Shown one piece after another: positions 32,353 through 39,640 of a stretch of 41,710 nucleotides of DNA. Each line of letters begins with the position of its first letter. Positions within the stretch are counted from its first letter, which is position 1. Origin of the DNA: an uncultured Tenacibaculum sp. (GTDB lineage: Bacteria > Bacteroidota > Bacteroidia > Flavobacteriales > Flavobacteriaceae). The stretch lies in the NCBI GenBank assembly GCA_947497895.1, contig CANMIL010000019.1, forward strand, positions 1-41,710, given 5' to 3'. The notes beneath the pieces were generated by a model that worked only from the letters and a program-made list of their open reading frames with translations, was not told the origin of the DNA and did no database searches. A program made the position numbers and the translations under genes.

Positions 32353-33074
32353 TTGTGACGACTGTAATTATAGCGGTTATTGTTGCGTTTTTGGTGATGC
32401 TGTTCATTGTCTTTCAACGTAGAAAAAACAAGTTGTTGTTAGAACGTGAAGAAATTAAGAAGCAATTCGAGAGAGAAATCGCTGAAACACAAATAGAAAT
32501 TAGAGAAGAAACATTAAGAAGTATAAGTTGGGAGTTGCACGATAATATCGGACAACTCCTAACATTAGCTAAAATTCAATTGCAGCAAGCTACTCCTGAA
32601 AGCTTACAAGAAATTACAGAAACTATAGGAAAGAGTTTAACAGAAATTAGAGCATTGTCTAAATTAATAAACCCAGAATTTATCAATAATATAAAGTTCA
32701 TCAAAGCATTAGAGTTAGAGATAGAGCGTTTTAATAGATTAAATTATATCAATGCTAGTTTAAATGTTTTTGGTGAAGAACAAGAGGTCAACCAAAAACA
32801 TGGGATTATTATATTTAGAGTTCTCCAAGAATTCTTTTCCAATACAATTAAACATTCAAAAGCAACAGATTTAAAAGTAGCGTTGCATTTTAAAAAAGAT
32901 AAACTAGAGATTCAAGCCTGCGATAACGGTGTAGGTTTTGAAGTTGATAAGGTAGCTCTTAAAGGTATTGGCTTGCAAAATATTAAGGCCAGAGTCAAAC
33001 TAATTAACGCACAGGCAACCTTAAAATCAGAGCCTCAAAAGGGTACAACTTTAACAATTAATTATTATTTTTAA
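32328..33074 (+). CDS. NarL-type (HisKA_3) sensor histidine kinase with minimal N-terminus
   Basis: A 248-residue kinase. One TM segment (about 7-29) leads to a coiled coil, then the HisKA_3 dimerisation domain with SWELHDNIGQLL (phosphoacceptor His71), and an HATPase domain with N-box LQEFFSNTIKHSKA, G1 CDNGVGFE and G2 GIGLQNIKARV. There is no room for a periplasmic sensor domain, so the signal probably comes from the coupled 7-TM protein. The ATG at 32328 overlaps the upstream gene by 25 bases. It should phosphorylate the LuxR-type regulator encoded 156 bases downstream. Confidence 0.92.
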   Translation: MEQGGEILIVTTVIIAVIVAFLVMLFIVFQRRKNKLLLEREEIKKQFEREIAETQIEIREETLRSISWELHDNIGQLLTLAKIQLQQATPESLQEITETIGKSLTEIRALSKLINPEFINNIKFIKALELEIERFNRLNYINASLNVFGEEQEVNQKHGIIIFRVLQEFFSNTIKHSKATDLKVALHFKKDKLEIQACDNGVGFEVDKVALKGIGLQNIKARVKLINAQATLKSEPQKGTTLTINYYF

Positions 33075-33230
33075 GAAATTTCCCTGTTGTTATGTCTATT
33101 ATTTGAAATTATAGAAAGAGAAAGTGAATAATTTTTCCTTACTTATATAAAAGAAAAAAGTAGTGTTTTATTACGATCATTTCGAATTTCAAAAGGCATT
33201 GTTGGTAGAAATTAACCTAAACTTAGTTTT

Positions 33231-33875
33231 ATGAAATATTCAGTAGTTGTTGTCGACGATCATACGTTATTGTCGCAAGCAATCGAAAGTATGGTAAATA
33301 CTTTCGATAAATTTAAGGTGCTTTACACCTGTAAAAACGGAAAAGAATTATCAGATAAATTTACGGGCTCTCCAATGAATATTCCTGATATTGTATTGGT
33401 TGATGTTAATATGCCAGTTATGAATGGTATTGAGACTACACAATGGGTTGTTGAGAATTATCCCCAAGTTCACGTAATGGCATTATCAGTCGAAGACGCT
33501 GACAATACTATTTTAAAAATGTTAAAGGCCGGTGCTGTGGGGTATTTATTAAAGGATACTCAAAAGGAAGTATTAGAAAAAGCATTACTAGAATTAATGG
33601 AAAATGGTTTTTACCATACGAAAGAGGTTACCAGTTTGTTAATTGATTCAGTATCTGGGAAAAAAAACAGAAGCAATATTGAGTTTAAAGAGAATGAATT
33701 AAAGTTTATGAGATTGGCTTGTTCTGAATTAACTTATAAGGAAATTGCTGAAAAAATGTTTTTAAGTCCTAAAACTATTGATGGGTATCGAGATAGTTTG
33801 TTCACAAAACTAGATGTTAGAAACAGAGTAGGGTTGGTAATGTATGCGATTAAGAATAAAATATACACTCCTTAA
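33231..33875 (+). CDS. NarL/LuxR-type response regulator
   Basis: A 214-residue regulator. The receiver domain (1-120) has acidic DD at 9-10, phosphoacceptor Asp58 in VLVDVNMP, Ser86 in ALS and Lys108 in LLKD. The C-terminal LuxR helix-turn-helix (about 150-210) has ENELKFMRLACSELTYKEIAEKM and LSPKTIDGYRDSLFTKL. It is the natural partner of the kinase encoded upstream, though a 156-base gap suggests that it may also be expressed on its own. The ESGAGN-tail genes are obvious candidate targets. Confidence 0.94.
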   Translation: MKYSVVVVDDHTLLSQAIESMVNTFDKFKVLYTCKNGKELSDKFTGSPMNIPDIVLVDVNMPVMNGIETTQWVVENYPQVHVMALSVEDADNTILKMLKAGAVGYLLKDTQKEVLEKALLELMENGFYHTKEVTSLLIDSVSGKKNRSNIEFKENELKFMRLACSELTYKEIAEKMFLSPKTIDGYRDSLFTKLDVRNRVGLVMYAIKNKIYTP

Positions 33876-34091
33876 AATTCGTACGGGTCGCAATTTAGAA
33901 TATTAGTCTAATTTATATTGGTTTTTAAATACGGAGGTAGGTTCTGTATTCACTTTAAGCAATTTAAATCATAAGAGAAAAATCGTAATAAGGTTTTTAA
34001 TTCTTCTGAATAGTATGATACGCTCCTGTTTTTCATACTTAAAAGATGGATTTAAAAATTACAAAAGGAGTAATCGTCTGAAAATATTCCT

Positions 34092-34099
34092 TAAATTTG
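34092..34099 (+). promoter_or_regulatory. -7 promoter box of rbfA
   Basis: TAAATTTG matches TAnnTTTG and ends four bases before the ATG at 34104. No clear -33 TTTG is seen. If used, transcription would begin at or just before the start codon, giving a leaderless message. Confidence 0.55.
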
Positions 34100-34103
34100 C
34101 CGC

Positions 34104-34499
34104 ATGGAAGAAACAAACAGACAGCGTAAAATTGCAGGTGTACTGCAACAGGATTTAGTAGATGTTTTGCAACGTGCTGCTCAAGATGGAATGCGAGGGG
34201 TGATAATTTCTGTATCGAAAGTTTCGGTTACAGCAGATTTAGGTGTAGCGAAGGTGTATTTAAGTGTATTCCCTTCGGAAAAAAGAGATGAAATAATAGA
34301 AGGAGTTAAGTCGAATACAGCTACAATACGACACGAGTTAGCTCAAAGAACTAGAAATCAATTGAGAAGAATGCCAGAGCTGTTGTTCTATGGTGATGAT
34401 AGTCTAGATTATATTGAAGAAATTGATAAGTCGTTAAGTGGTGAGGATGTGGATCCTATTAAAAATCCAGATATACTTCCAAGACGTCAAAAGCGTTAA
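34104..34499 (+). CDS. rbfA: Ribosome-binding factor A
   Basis: A 131-residue KH-fold protein that helps 16S rRNA processing and 30S maturation. It starts MEETNRQRKIAGVLQQDLVDVL and contains ISVSKVSVTADLGVAKVYLSVF (KH core) and ATIRHELAQRTRNQLRRMPELLFYGDDSLDY, the conserved C-terminal signature of RbfA. Length is usual. The permease gene downstream (34658), often adjacent in Flavobacteriia, appears to have its own promoter here. Confidence 0.96.
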   Translation: MEETNRQRKIAGVLQQDLVDVLQRAAQDGMRGVIISVSKVSVTADLGVAKVYLSVFPSEKRDEIIEGVKSNTATIRHELAQRTRNQLRRMPELLFYGDDSLDYIEEIDKSLSGEDVDPIKNPDILPRRQKR

Positions 34500-34570
34500 T
34501 AGGCTAATTCTTAATACTTAGTTCGATAAGAATCCAAGTTTAAATTTAACTGCATAAACTTTTAAAAAAA

Positions 34571-34627
34571 TACATTTGAATTAACTTTAGATGTAATACG
34601 GTGTCATTAAAAAAAGAAGTACATTTG
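34571..34627 (+). promoter_or_regulatory. Two -7 promoter boxes before the permease gene
   Basis: TACATTTG occurs twice, at 34571-34578 and 34620-34627; both fit TAnnTTTG exactly. The second is 30 bases before the TTG start at 34658. Neither has a good -33 partner, so either could be the real start. Confidence 0.5.
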
Positions 34628-34657
34628 GTGAAGTGAAATCTTTTTTAAAAAAGTCTA

Positions 34658-35863
34658 TTGAATTTTCCTCTGTACATAGCTAAGAGATATTTATTTTCAA
34701 GAAACAGCACAAATGCAATAAATATTATAACGTTTATAGCAACGTTTAGTGTTATTGTAGGTACAGCTGCTCTTTTTATTGTGTTGTCGGGTTTTTCAGG
34801 ATTGAGAACCTTTAGTGATTCATTGTTGGAGGTTTCAGACCCAGATTTAAAAATCCTTCCAGGTAAAGGGAAAAACTTCGAGATTTCTGATAAGCTTATT
34901 AATTCACTAGTTGATAACACCAAATTAAAGGAGTTTTCATGTGTTGTAGAAGAAAGAGTTTCTTTAAGTTATAACGGTAAGAATTATATTGCCTTTATTA
35001 AAGGAGTTGATAAGCATTATAATAACGTCGTTCAAATTGACTCTGCCTTAACGGTGGGGAATTGGCTTGATAAAAAGTATGTAAATACAGCTGTAATTGG
35101 GGCTGGAATATCTTATAAGCTATCGGTGGGAGCCTTTAATTTTGGAGATCCTTTACGAGTTATGGTACCAAAGCCAGGTACTAAGTTTATTACCAATCCA
35201 AATAAAGCTTTTAACGCAATTGAAGTTCAAGTGGTTGGTGTGTATACTGGGTCAGAGGAGTTTCAAAACAAGTTTGTTTTTACGCATATTGAACAAGCTC
35301 AAAAGTTACTTAATTATACTAATCAAGAGATTTCGGCTATTGAAATTAAGTTGGAGAATCCTTCTAAAGTAGAGAATGTAAAGGATGAATTAGTTAATAT
35401 ACTAGGTGATGGGTTTAAAGTGAAAACGAAGAAAGAGTTAAATGCTTTATACTATAAAGTTGTAAATACCGAAAACTTTATATCCTATCTTATTTTTACA
35501 TTAATTATTGTAATTGCTCTTTTCAATGTGATTGGTTCAATTATCATGATGATTATTGATAAAAGAAAGAATTTGAAAACCTTACTTAGTTTAGGTACAA
35601 GCGTAAAGGATATCAAAAGAATATTTGTTTATCAAGGGTTTTTGCTGGTTTTGGTTGGAATGTCGATAGGATTATTCATAGGGGTTGTATCGGTGTTTAT
35701 ACAATTGAAATTCGGTTTTTTTATGATTACTGATAGCCTTCCTTATCCTGTAGAATTAAAATGGATTAATTTTTTCGTAGTACTCCTTACAATAATAGTT
35801 CTCGGTTTTATAGCTTCTAAAATTGCTAGTTCTCGAGTTAATAGAGCCTTTATTGAGAAGTAA
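34658..35863 (+). CDS. LolC/E-like ABC transporter permease
   Basis: A 401-residue FtsX/MacB-type permease. It begins NFPLYIAKRYLFSRNSTNAINIIT with TM1 at about 22-45 (FIATFSVIVGTAALFIVLSGFSG), a large extracytoplasmic domain (about 50-270), then three TM segments (about 272-292, 318-345 and 366-388). This is the LolC/LolE layout for lipoprotein release to the outer membrane; the ATPase partner is not in this window. The start codon is TTG (34658): an in-frame TAA four codons upstream (34646-34648) excludes an earlier one. It converges on dusB. Confidence 0.9.
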   Translation: MNFPLYIAKRYLFSRNSTNAINIITFIATFSVIVGTAALFIVLSGFSGLRTFSDSLLEVSDPDLKILPGKGKNFEISDKLINSLVDNTKLKEFSCVVEERVSLSYNGKNYIAFIKGVDKHYNNVVQIDSALTVGNWLDKKYVNTAVIGAGISYKLSVGAFNFGDPLRVMVPKPGTKFITNPNKAFNAIEVQVVGVYTGSEEFQNKFVFTHIEQAQKLLNYTNQEISAIEIKLENPSKVENVKDELVNILGDGFKVKTKKELNALYYKVVNTENFISYLIFTLIIVIALFNVIGSIIMMIIDKRKNLKTLLSLGTSVKDIKRIFVYQGFLLVLVGMSIGLFIGVVSVFIQLKFGFFMITDSLPYPVELKWINFFVVLLTIIVLGFIASKIASSRVNRAFIEK

Positions 35864-35908
35864 ATAACATGTTCATATTACTTCGTCACTTTCACTATCA
35901 ATAGAAAT

Positions 35909-36051
35909 TTAATCAACGTGAGCTCGACTTAAGCAAAAATATGATTCAAAAATTGTCAGTTCGAGTGAAAATCGACTATTTTCAATATATTTTTCTTCGA
36001 AAAAAACTCAAATTGACATCCATTTCCTTATATGGAACTTACGTTAATTAA
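35909..36051. repeat. Nested imperfect inverted-repeat element between convergent genes
   Basis: Outer arms at 35909-35925 and 36035-36051 match 14 of 17 positions, and inner arms TGTCAGTTCGAGT (35954-35966) and ACTCAAATTGACA (36006-36018) pair at 11 of 13 plus one G-T. The whole 143-bp unit can form a long hairpin. I have an impression that similar TCAGTTCGAGT / ACTCNAATTGACA units occur in other flavobacterial intergenic regions, but cannot check. It may be a mobile REP or MITE-type repeat, a bidirectional terminator, or both. Confidence 0.6.
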
Positions 36052-36151
36052 CTAAAATTAGTTTCTCCTAAATTTTTGATTTATCAGGAGTTCATATTTC
36101 TTTGTAGTGATTTTGATAAGAATATAAGAATGAATAGCTAACTTGAGAATA

Positions 36152-37129
36152 TTAACCAAACTTCTCTTTTACCAATTCAAACGTATCAAAAACATCTTGT
36201 GGATCATCAGAAGTAACCATTTTTAAACGGTATTCTTTAAAATGAGGAATTCCTTTAAAGTAATTCGTGTAGTGTCTTCTGGTTTCAACAACTCCTAAAT
36301 GCTCACCTTTCCAATCGATAGACATTTCAAGATGCCTTCTCGCCATTTCGGCACGCTCTACAATGGTTGGTTTTGCTAAATGCTCGCCCGTCTTAAAATA
36401 ATGCTTTACCTCATTAAAAAACCAAGGGTATCCAATAGAAGCACGACCAATCATACAGCCGTCAAGTCCGTAAACATCACGCATTTCTTTGGCTCTTTCT
36501 GGCGTGTCAACATCACCATTTCCAAAAACAGGAATGTGCATTCTTGGGTTGTTTTTAACTTCAGCAATAGGTTTCCAGTCGGCATTCCCTTTATACATTT
36601 GAGCACGAGTTCTACCATGAATAGAAATAGCTTTACAACCAACATCTTGTAAGCGTTCTGCTACTTCAACAATACGAATAGAATCGTGATCCCAACCTAA
36701 ACGAGTTTTAACCGTAATTGGGAGTTTGGTGTGTTTAACCATGGCTTCGGTTAATTTCACCATTAAATCAATATCCTTCAGAATACCTGCTCCAGCTCCT
36801 TTAGAAACTACTTTTTTAACAGGACATCCAAAGTTAATATCAATAATATCTGGGTTGGTTTTTTCAACAATCTCAACAGATCGTAACATAGAATCCAAAT
36901 TCGCACCGAATATTTGAATACCAACAGGTCGTTCCTTCTCATAAATATCTAATTTCATAACACTTTTAGCAGCATCACGAATTAAACCTTCAGAAGAGAT
37001 GAATTCAGTATATACAACATCCGCACCATTTTCCTTACATAAAGCTCTAAAAGGAGGATCACTAACATCTTCCATTGGAGCTAGTAATAAAGGAAAATCC
37101 GGTAATTCTATAGTATCTATTTTAACCAA
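36152..37129 (-). CDS. dusB: tRNA-dihydrouridine synthase B
   Basis: A 325-residue FMN- and NADPH-dependent enzyme that reduces uridine to dihydrouridine in tRNA D-loops. Motifs: LLAPMEDVSDPPFRALC (FMN), GCPVKKVVSKGAGAGIL with the catalytic Cys, VKTRLGWD, SIHGRTRAQMYKG, VFGNGDV and GCMIGRASIGYPWFF. I place the start at the TTG at 37127-37129 (MVKIDTIELPDFPLLLAPM), matching the usual N-terminus. The frame extends to a TTG at 37147, but that lies inside a TAAATTTG promoter box. It converges with the permease gene. Confidence 0.95.
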   Translation of the reverse strand: MVKIDTIELPDFPLLLAPMEDVSDPPFRALCKENGADVVYTEFISSEGLIRDAAKSVMKLDIYEKERPVGIQIFGANLDSMLRSVEIVEKTNPDIIDINFGCPVKKVVSKGAGAGILKDIDLMVKLTEAMVKHTKLPITVKTRLGWDHDSIRIVEVAERLQDVGCKAISIHGRTRAQMYKGNADWKPIAEVKNNPRMHIPVFGNGDVDTPERAKEMRDVYGLDGCMIGRASIGYPWFFNEVKHYFKTGEHLAKPTIVERAEMARRHLEMSIDWKGEHLGVVETRRHYTNYFKGIPHFKEYRLKMVTSDDPQDVFDTFELVKEKFG

Positions 37130-37144
37130 ACCAAAAAATTTTGG

Positions 37145-37152
37145 CAAATTTA
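37145..37152 (-). promoter_or_regulatory. -7 promoter box of dusB
   Basis: On the minus strand TAAATTTG (37152 to 37145) fits TAnnTTTG. It predicts a transcript start about 12 bases before the TTG at 37129 and so argues against the longer frame. Confidence 0.55.
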
Positions 37153-37207
37153 ACTTTTATTTTTTAGGTAGAAAAGTATCTAGTTCTATCAATAATAAGT
37201 CTTAAAG

Positions 37208-38059
37208 TTAAAATACGCGCACAACATTAAAGCCGAAAGCGATATCACCTTCTGCCTTGCTAATGAAACCAGGCTCATTGGTAGATTGAGCATTGGAAAA
37301 GAGTAGTTGAAATACATGTCCTCCAGTTTCAATATCTACTCCGAAAGTATATGGATTAGCAAACCTAGAATTTTCATGGCTATTAAAATTGTGAACGTAT
37401 TCAGCATTTAGACTTATTCGTTTGCTAATTTTATATCGTCCACCTAAACCTAGAGCGAATTGATTATGATTCGCTTCAACAGTATTTCTTAAATTTTGTA
37501 AATTTTCTCGTATATAGGTTGGTGCTATTTGAAAAGAGAGCTCTTTTGAGAACCTTTTAGAAGCTAGTAGCTGTAAAGAGTATGAGTAACGATCAGCATC
37601 TTTTAGTTCAGGGAATGTTTGGGTGTTGATTAAGGTGTTTCTGTAAACACCTGCATATCCAGTTAAGTTTATCGGAAACCTTTGAGATTGTTGAGCTATT
37701 CTGATTTTAGATGTTGCTGCGAAAGTACGATCAAAAGACTCTCTGGAAATACTAAACTGTACTCCTTTCCAAAAACTATATAGTAATTCAATTTTTGTAT
37801 TAGCATTATCCAAACCAAGAAAGGTGTCGAACCCTTCACTAAGTGGTCCAAAACGATGCGAAACTATTAAATACAAATCTCCTTTCTCAGCTACTTTAGT
37901 CGACTGAAGGTTTCCAATTTTAAGAGTTTTAAAAGCAGGTAAAATAAAAGTAGATGTATTGTTGTCATCATTTTCTAATTCTTCAAGAAGGTCATCTTGA
38001 GAGTATACAGAGGTCGCGACTAAAATGATAAAAAGAGAAATTAATTTTTTATAATACAT
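37208..38059 (-). CDS. DUF5777-family outer-membrane beta-barrel protein
   Basis: A 283-residue exported protein with signal peptide MYYKKLISLFIILVATSVYS. An acidic stretch (QDDLLEELENDDNNTS) leads to the conserved FKTLKIGNLQSTKVAEKGDLYLIVSHRFGPLSEG and DNANTKIELLYSFWKGV, the pattern I associate with DUF5777. The rest alternates strands and ends in an aromatic GFNVVRVF suited to barrel insertion. It is last in an operon after cytochrome, YceI and OB-fold genes; relatives in other Bacteroidota occur near such electron-transfer genes. Its function is not known. Confidence 0.85.
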   Translation of the reverse strand: MYYKKLISLFIILVATSVYSQDDLLEELENDDNNTSTFILPAFKTLKIGNLQSTKVAEKGDLYLIVSHRFGPLSEGFDTFLGLDNANTKIELLYSFWKGVQFSISRESFDRTFAATSKIRIAQQSQRFPINLTGYAGVYRNTLINTQTFPELKDADRYSYSLQLLASKRFSKELSFQIAPTYIRENLQNLRNTVEANHNQFALGLGGRYKISKRISLNAEYVHNFNSHENSRFANPYTFGVDIETGGHVFQLLFSNAQSTNEPGFISKAEGDIAFGFNVVRVF

Positions 38060-38433
38060 TGATTGATTTTTAGTTCGTTTAGTAATTCATCATAACCAAT
38101 AACAATTCCTTTGATGGTTATTTTACTGTTTATTTTAATAGGAGGTTTTCTTTCTTGAGTTTCTTTAAGTTGACAAAAAATAAATTCATCAAGTATGAAG
38201 TTATTATCTACGAATTCTGTGATTTTGCCTGATATTTCTACGGGTTTATTATTCCACTCCAAAGGATTGCTTTGTAATATATTTATGAAATCGGAGGAAG
38301 AGCCAGTGTAGCTGACTTCCATTTTTTCAATCTGAGTTGGAGCTTGAAATAGATACTGGTAGCCATACCAAAGTATGATAATCAGAAAAATAGAAAAAAA
38401 TATGGTGCCTTTATTTTTTTTCAGAAAGTTCAT
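38041..38433 (-). CDS. Membrane-anchored OB-fold-like protein
   Basis: A 130-residue protein with one N-terminal TM segment (about 10-29, IFFSIFLIIILWYGYQYL) and a predicted extracytoplasmic OB-fold of the tRNA_anti-like type (about 50-128, with NKPVEISGKITEFVDNNFILD and IKGIVIGYDELLNELKINQC). The name refers to fold only; no tRNA role is implied. The gene overlaps the YceI gene upstream by 23 bases and the DUF5777 gene downstream by 19 bases, so the three proteins are probably made together. Confidence 0.8.
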   Translation of the reverse strand: MNFLKKNKGTIFFSIFLIIILWYGYQYLFQAPTQIEKMEVSYTGSSSDFINILQSNPLEWNNKPVEISGKITEFVDNNFILDEFIFCQLKETQERKPPIKINSKITIKGIVIGYDELLNELKINQCIIKN

Positions 38434-38962
38434 ATTTAAGAGTTATGGTTACTTGTTCTGCTATTTTTCTTCTAACAATACTTGGAATTTTAATGTTAAA
38501 ATCTTTGGGAGATACGGAGAAAGCCCCTTTTAGGGTGATTTTATTATTCGAAGTCTTTTTTACTTCAACTTTAGTTTGAACCATTTTAGAGATACCTCTA
38601 ATAGTGAGGTTACCTTTTAAAATATAGGAGTCTTTTAAAACTCCTATATCAAACTGTTCTAGGATACCTTTAAAATTCGCTTTCGGGAATTCATCAGACT
38701 CCATATAGTTTTCATTAAAGTGCTCTTGCATAAGAGCTACTTTAAATGAAAAGGCACCAATATATAATTGAGCTGCTATTTTGCCTTCACTATTTACGAT
38801 AACAGATGTACTTTTGTTAATGGCTTCGACAGGTTCAAAGGCATCAATTGATGCTTTAAATTCCGTAATTCCTGTTCTTGTAAATAGTTTTTGCGAGAAA
38901 CATAAAGGCGCGGTAAATAAAAGTACCAGAACAAAAAATCTAATTTTCAAGATATCCATCAT
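38411..38962 (-). CDS. YceI-family periplasmic protein
   Basis: A protein of 183 residues from the ATG at 38962 (an upstream TTG at 38977 is possible). Signal peptide with ILKIRFFVLVLLFTAPLCFS. The mature part is a YceI-like lipocalin-type barrel: TRTGITEFKASIDAFEPVEAINKSTS, IGAFSFKVALMQEHFNENYM, SDEFPKANFKG, GNLTIRGISK and GAFSVSPKDFNIKIPSI. YceI proteins bind polyisoprenoids or similar apolar ligands. The gene overlaps its neighbours on both sides. Confidence 0.9.
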   Translation of the reverse strand: MMDILKIRFFVLVLLFTAPLCFSQKLFTRTGITEFKASIDAFEPVEAINKSTSVIVNSEGKIAAQLYIGAFSFKVALMQEHFNENYMESDEFPKANFKGILEQFDIGVLKDSYILKGNLTIRGISKMVQTKVEVKKTSNNKITLKGAFSVSPKDFNIKIPSIVRRKIAEQVTITLKYELSEKK

Positions 38963-39302
38963 TTTTCCATTGATCAATAATTGAAATGACTGTATTGTTT
39001 TGGCCAGATGGTGGCATTGGGTTCGAACTGCTATTGATTCGGTTAATCAGATTTCCAGTTTCGGCTGCATTTCGTACTTGATTATAATTTGTTAGAGGTA
39101 GTCCCGCTGCAGGATTATCGGCATCATGACAAGCAGAAGTAGCGCAACTGTTATTGATTAATGTTTTTACGTCTTTGTCGTAAGTTGTTTTTTCTTCACT
39201 TGGTGGATCAACAGGAGTTGGATCACTTATTTCGGAAGAAGAACAACTAAAAAGCAAAAGACTCATCGATAAGACTAGAGTTGATTGAATTAGTTTTTTC
39301 AT
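38940..39302 (-). CDS. c-type cytochrome-like lipoprotein with a CX4CH motif
   Basis: A 120-residue lipoprotein: MKKLIQSTLVLSMSLLLFSC with lipobox LFSC, then a Pro/Ser/Glu linker, then a small haem-protein-like domain. The haem motif is CATSACH, with four residues between the two Cys (CX4CH) rather than two. SNPMPPSG gives a possible axial Met, followed by the usual C-terminal helix IISIIDQWKNDGYLEN. CX4CH sites are known in some cytochromes. It is first in an operon with YceI, OB-fold and DUF5777 genes, all overlapping. Confidence 0.85.
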   Translation of the reverse strand: MKKLIQSTLVLSMSLLLFSCSSSEISDPTPVDPPSEEKTTYDKDVKTLINNSCATSACHDADNPAAGLPLTNYNQVRNAAETGNLINRINSSSNPMPPSGQNNTVISIIDQWKNDGYLEN

Positions 39303-39640
39303 TTTTAAAGAAATTTTAAAATTATTTGTTACGTGAGTTTTCTTATCGCTAATAAAAACGATTGTGTAAACAAATTAACTTCAATTAGCTGTAGTGTAGT
39401 TCTTTAAAGTTACTAAAAAGGAAATTAATCACCTTAAAAAGGAAAAATAAGCGTTGAAAAAATACTCGGTTTACTTAAAATAGGGTGAAATTGTTCTGAA
39501 CATGAAAAAAACGGTATTGAAAATTAAAGGTTTTGAATTGATATTTGGATGAATAATTTTAAATGGGATACTTACTTTTTATTTGCTGAAGGAGTTAAAT
39601 AGCGTATCTTTGTCGGTCACGAGATGTTAGAATTTGATAC
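39303..39640. other. 338-base divergent region before lepA
   Basis: No gene is seen. The lepA promoter lies at its right end (39582-39612). The rest is AT-rich with short repeats of AAAAAGGAAA and shows no supported promoter for the minus-strand cytochrome operon. Confidence 0.6.
39582..39612 (+). promoter_or_regulatory. Promoter of lepA
   Basis: TTTG (39582-39585), exactly 19 bases, then TATCTTTG (39605-39612): the best match to the Bacteroidota consensus in this window. It predicts a leader of about 25 bases before the ATG at 39641. Confidence 0.9.

Noticed and set aside
35097..35372. A 91-residue plus-strand open frame
   Set aside because: It lies wholly inside the permease gene in another frame and shows shadow composition.
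35097..36100. Insertion sequence near the nested repeat
   Set aside because: No transposase gene or clear target-site duplication is seen; only the hairpin element is present.
39000..39040. tRNA T-loop-like GGGTTCGAAC
   Set aside because: It lies inside the cytochrome gene and no acceptor, D or anticodon stems can be built around it.
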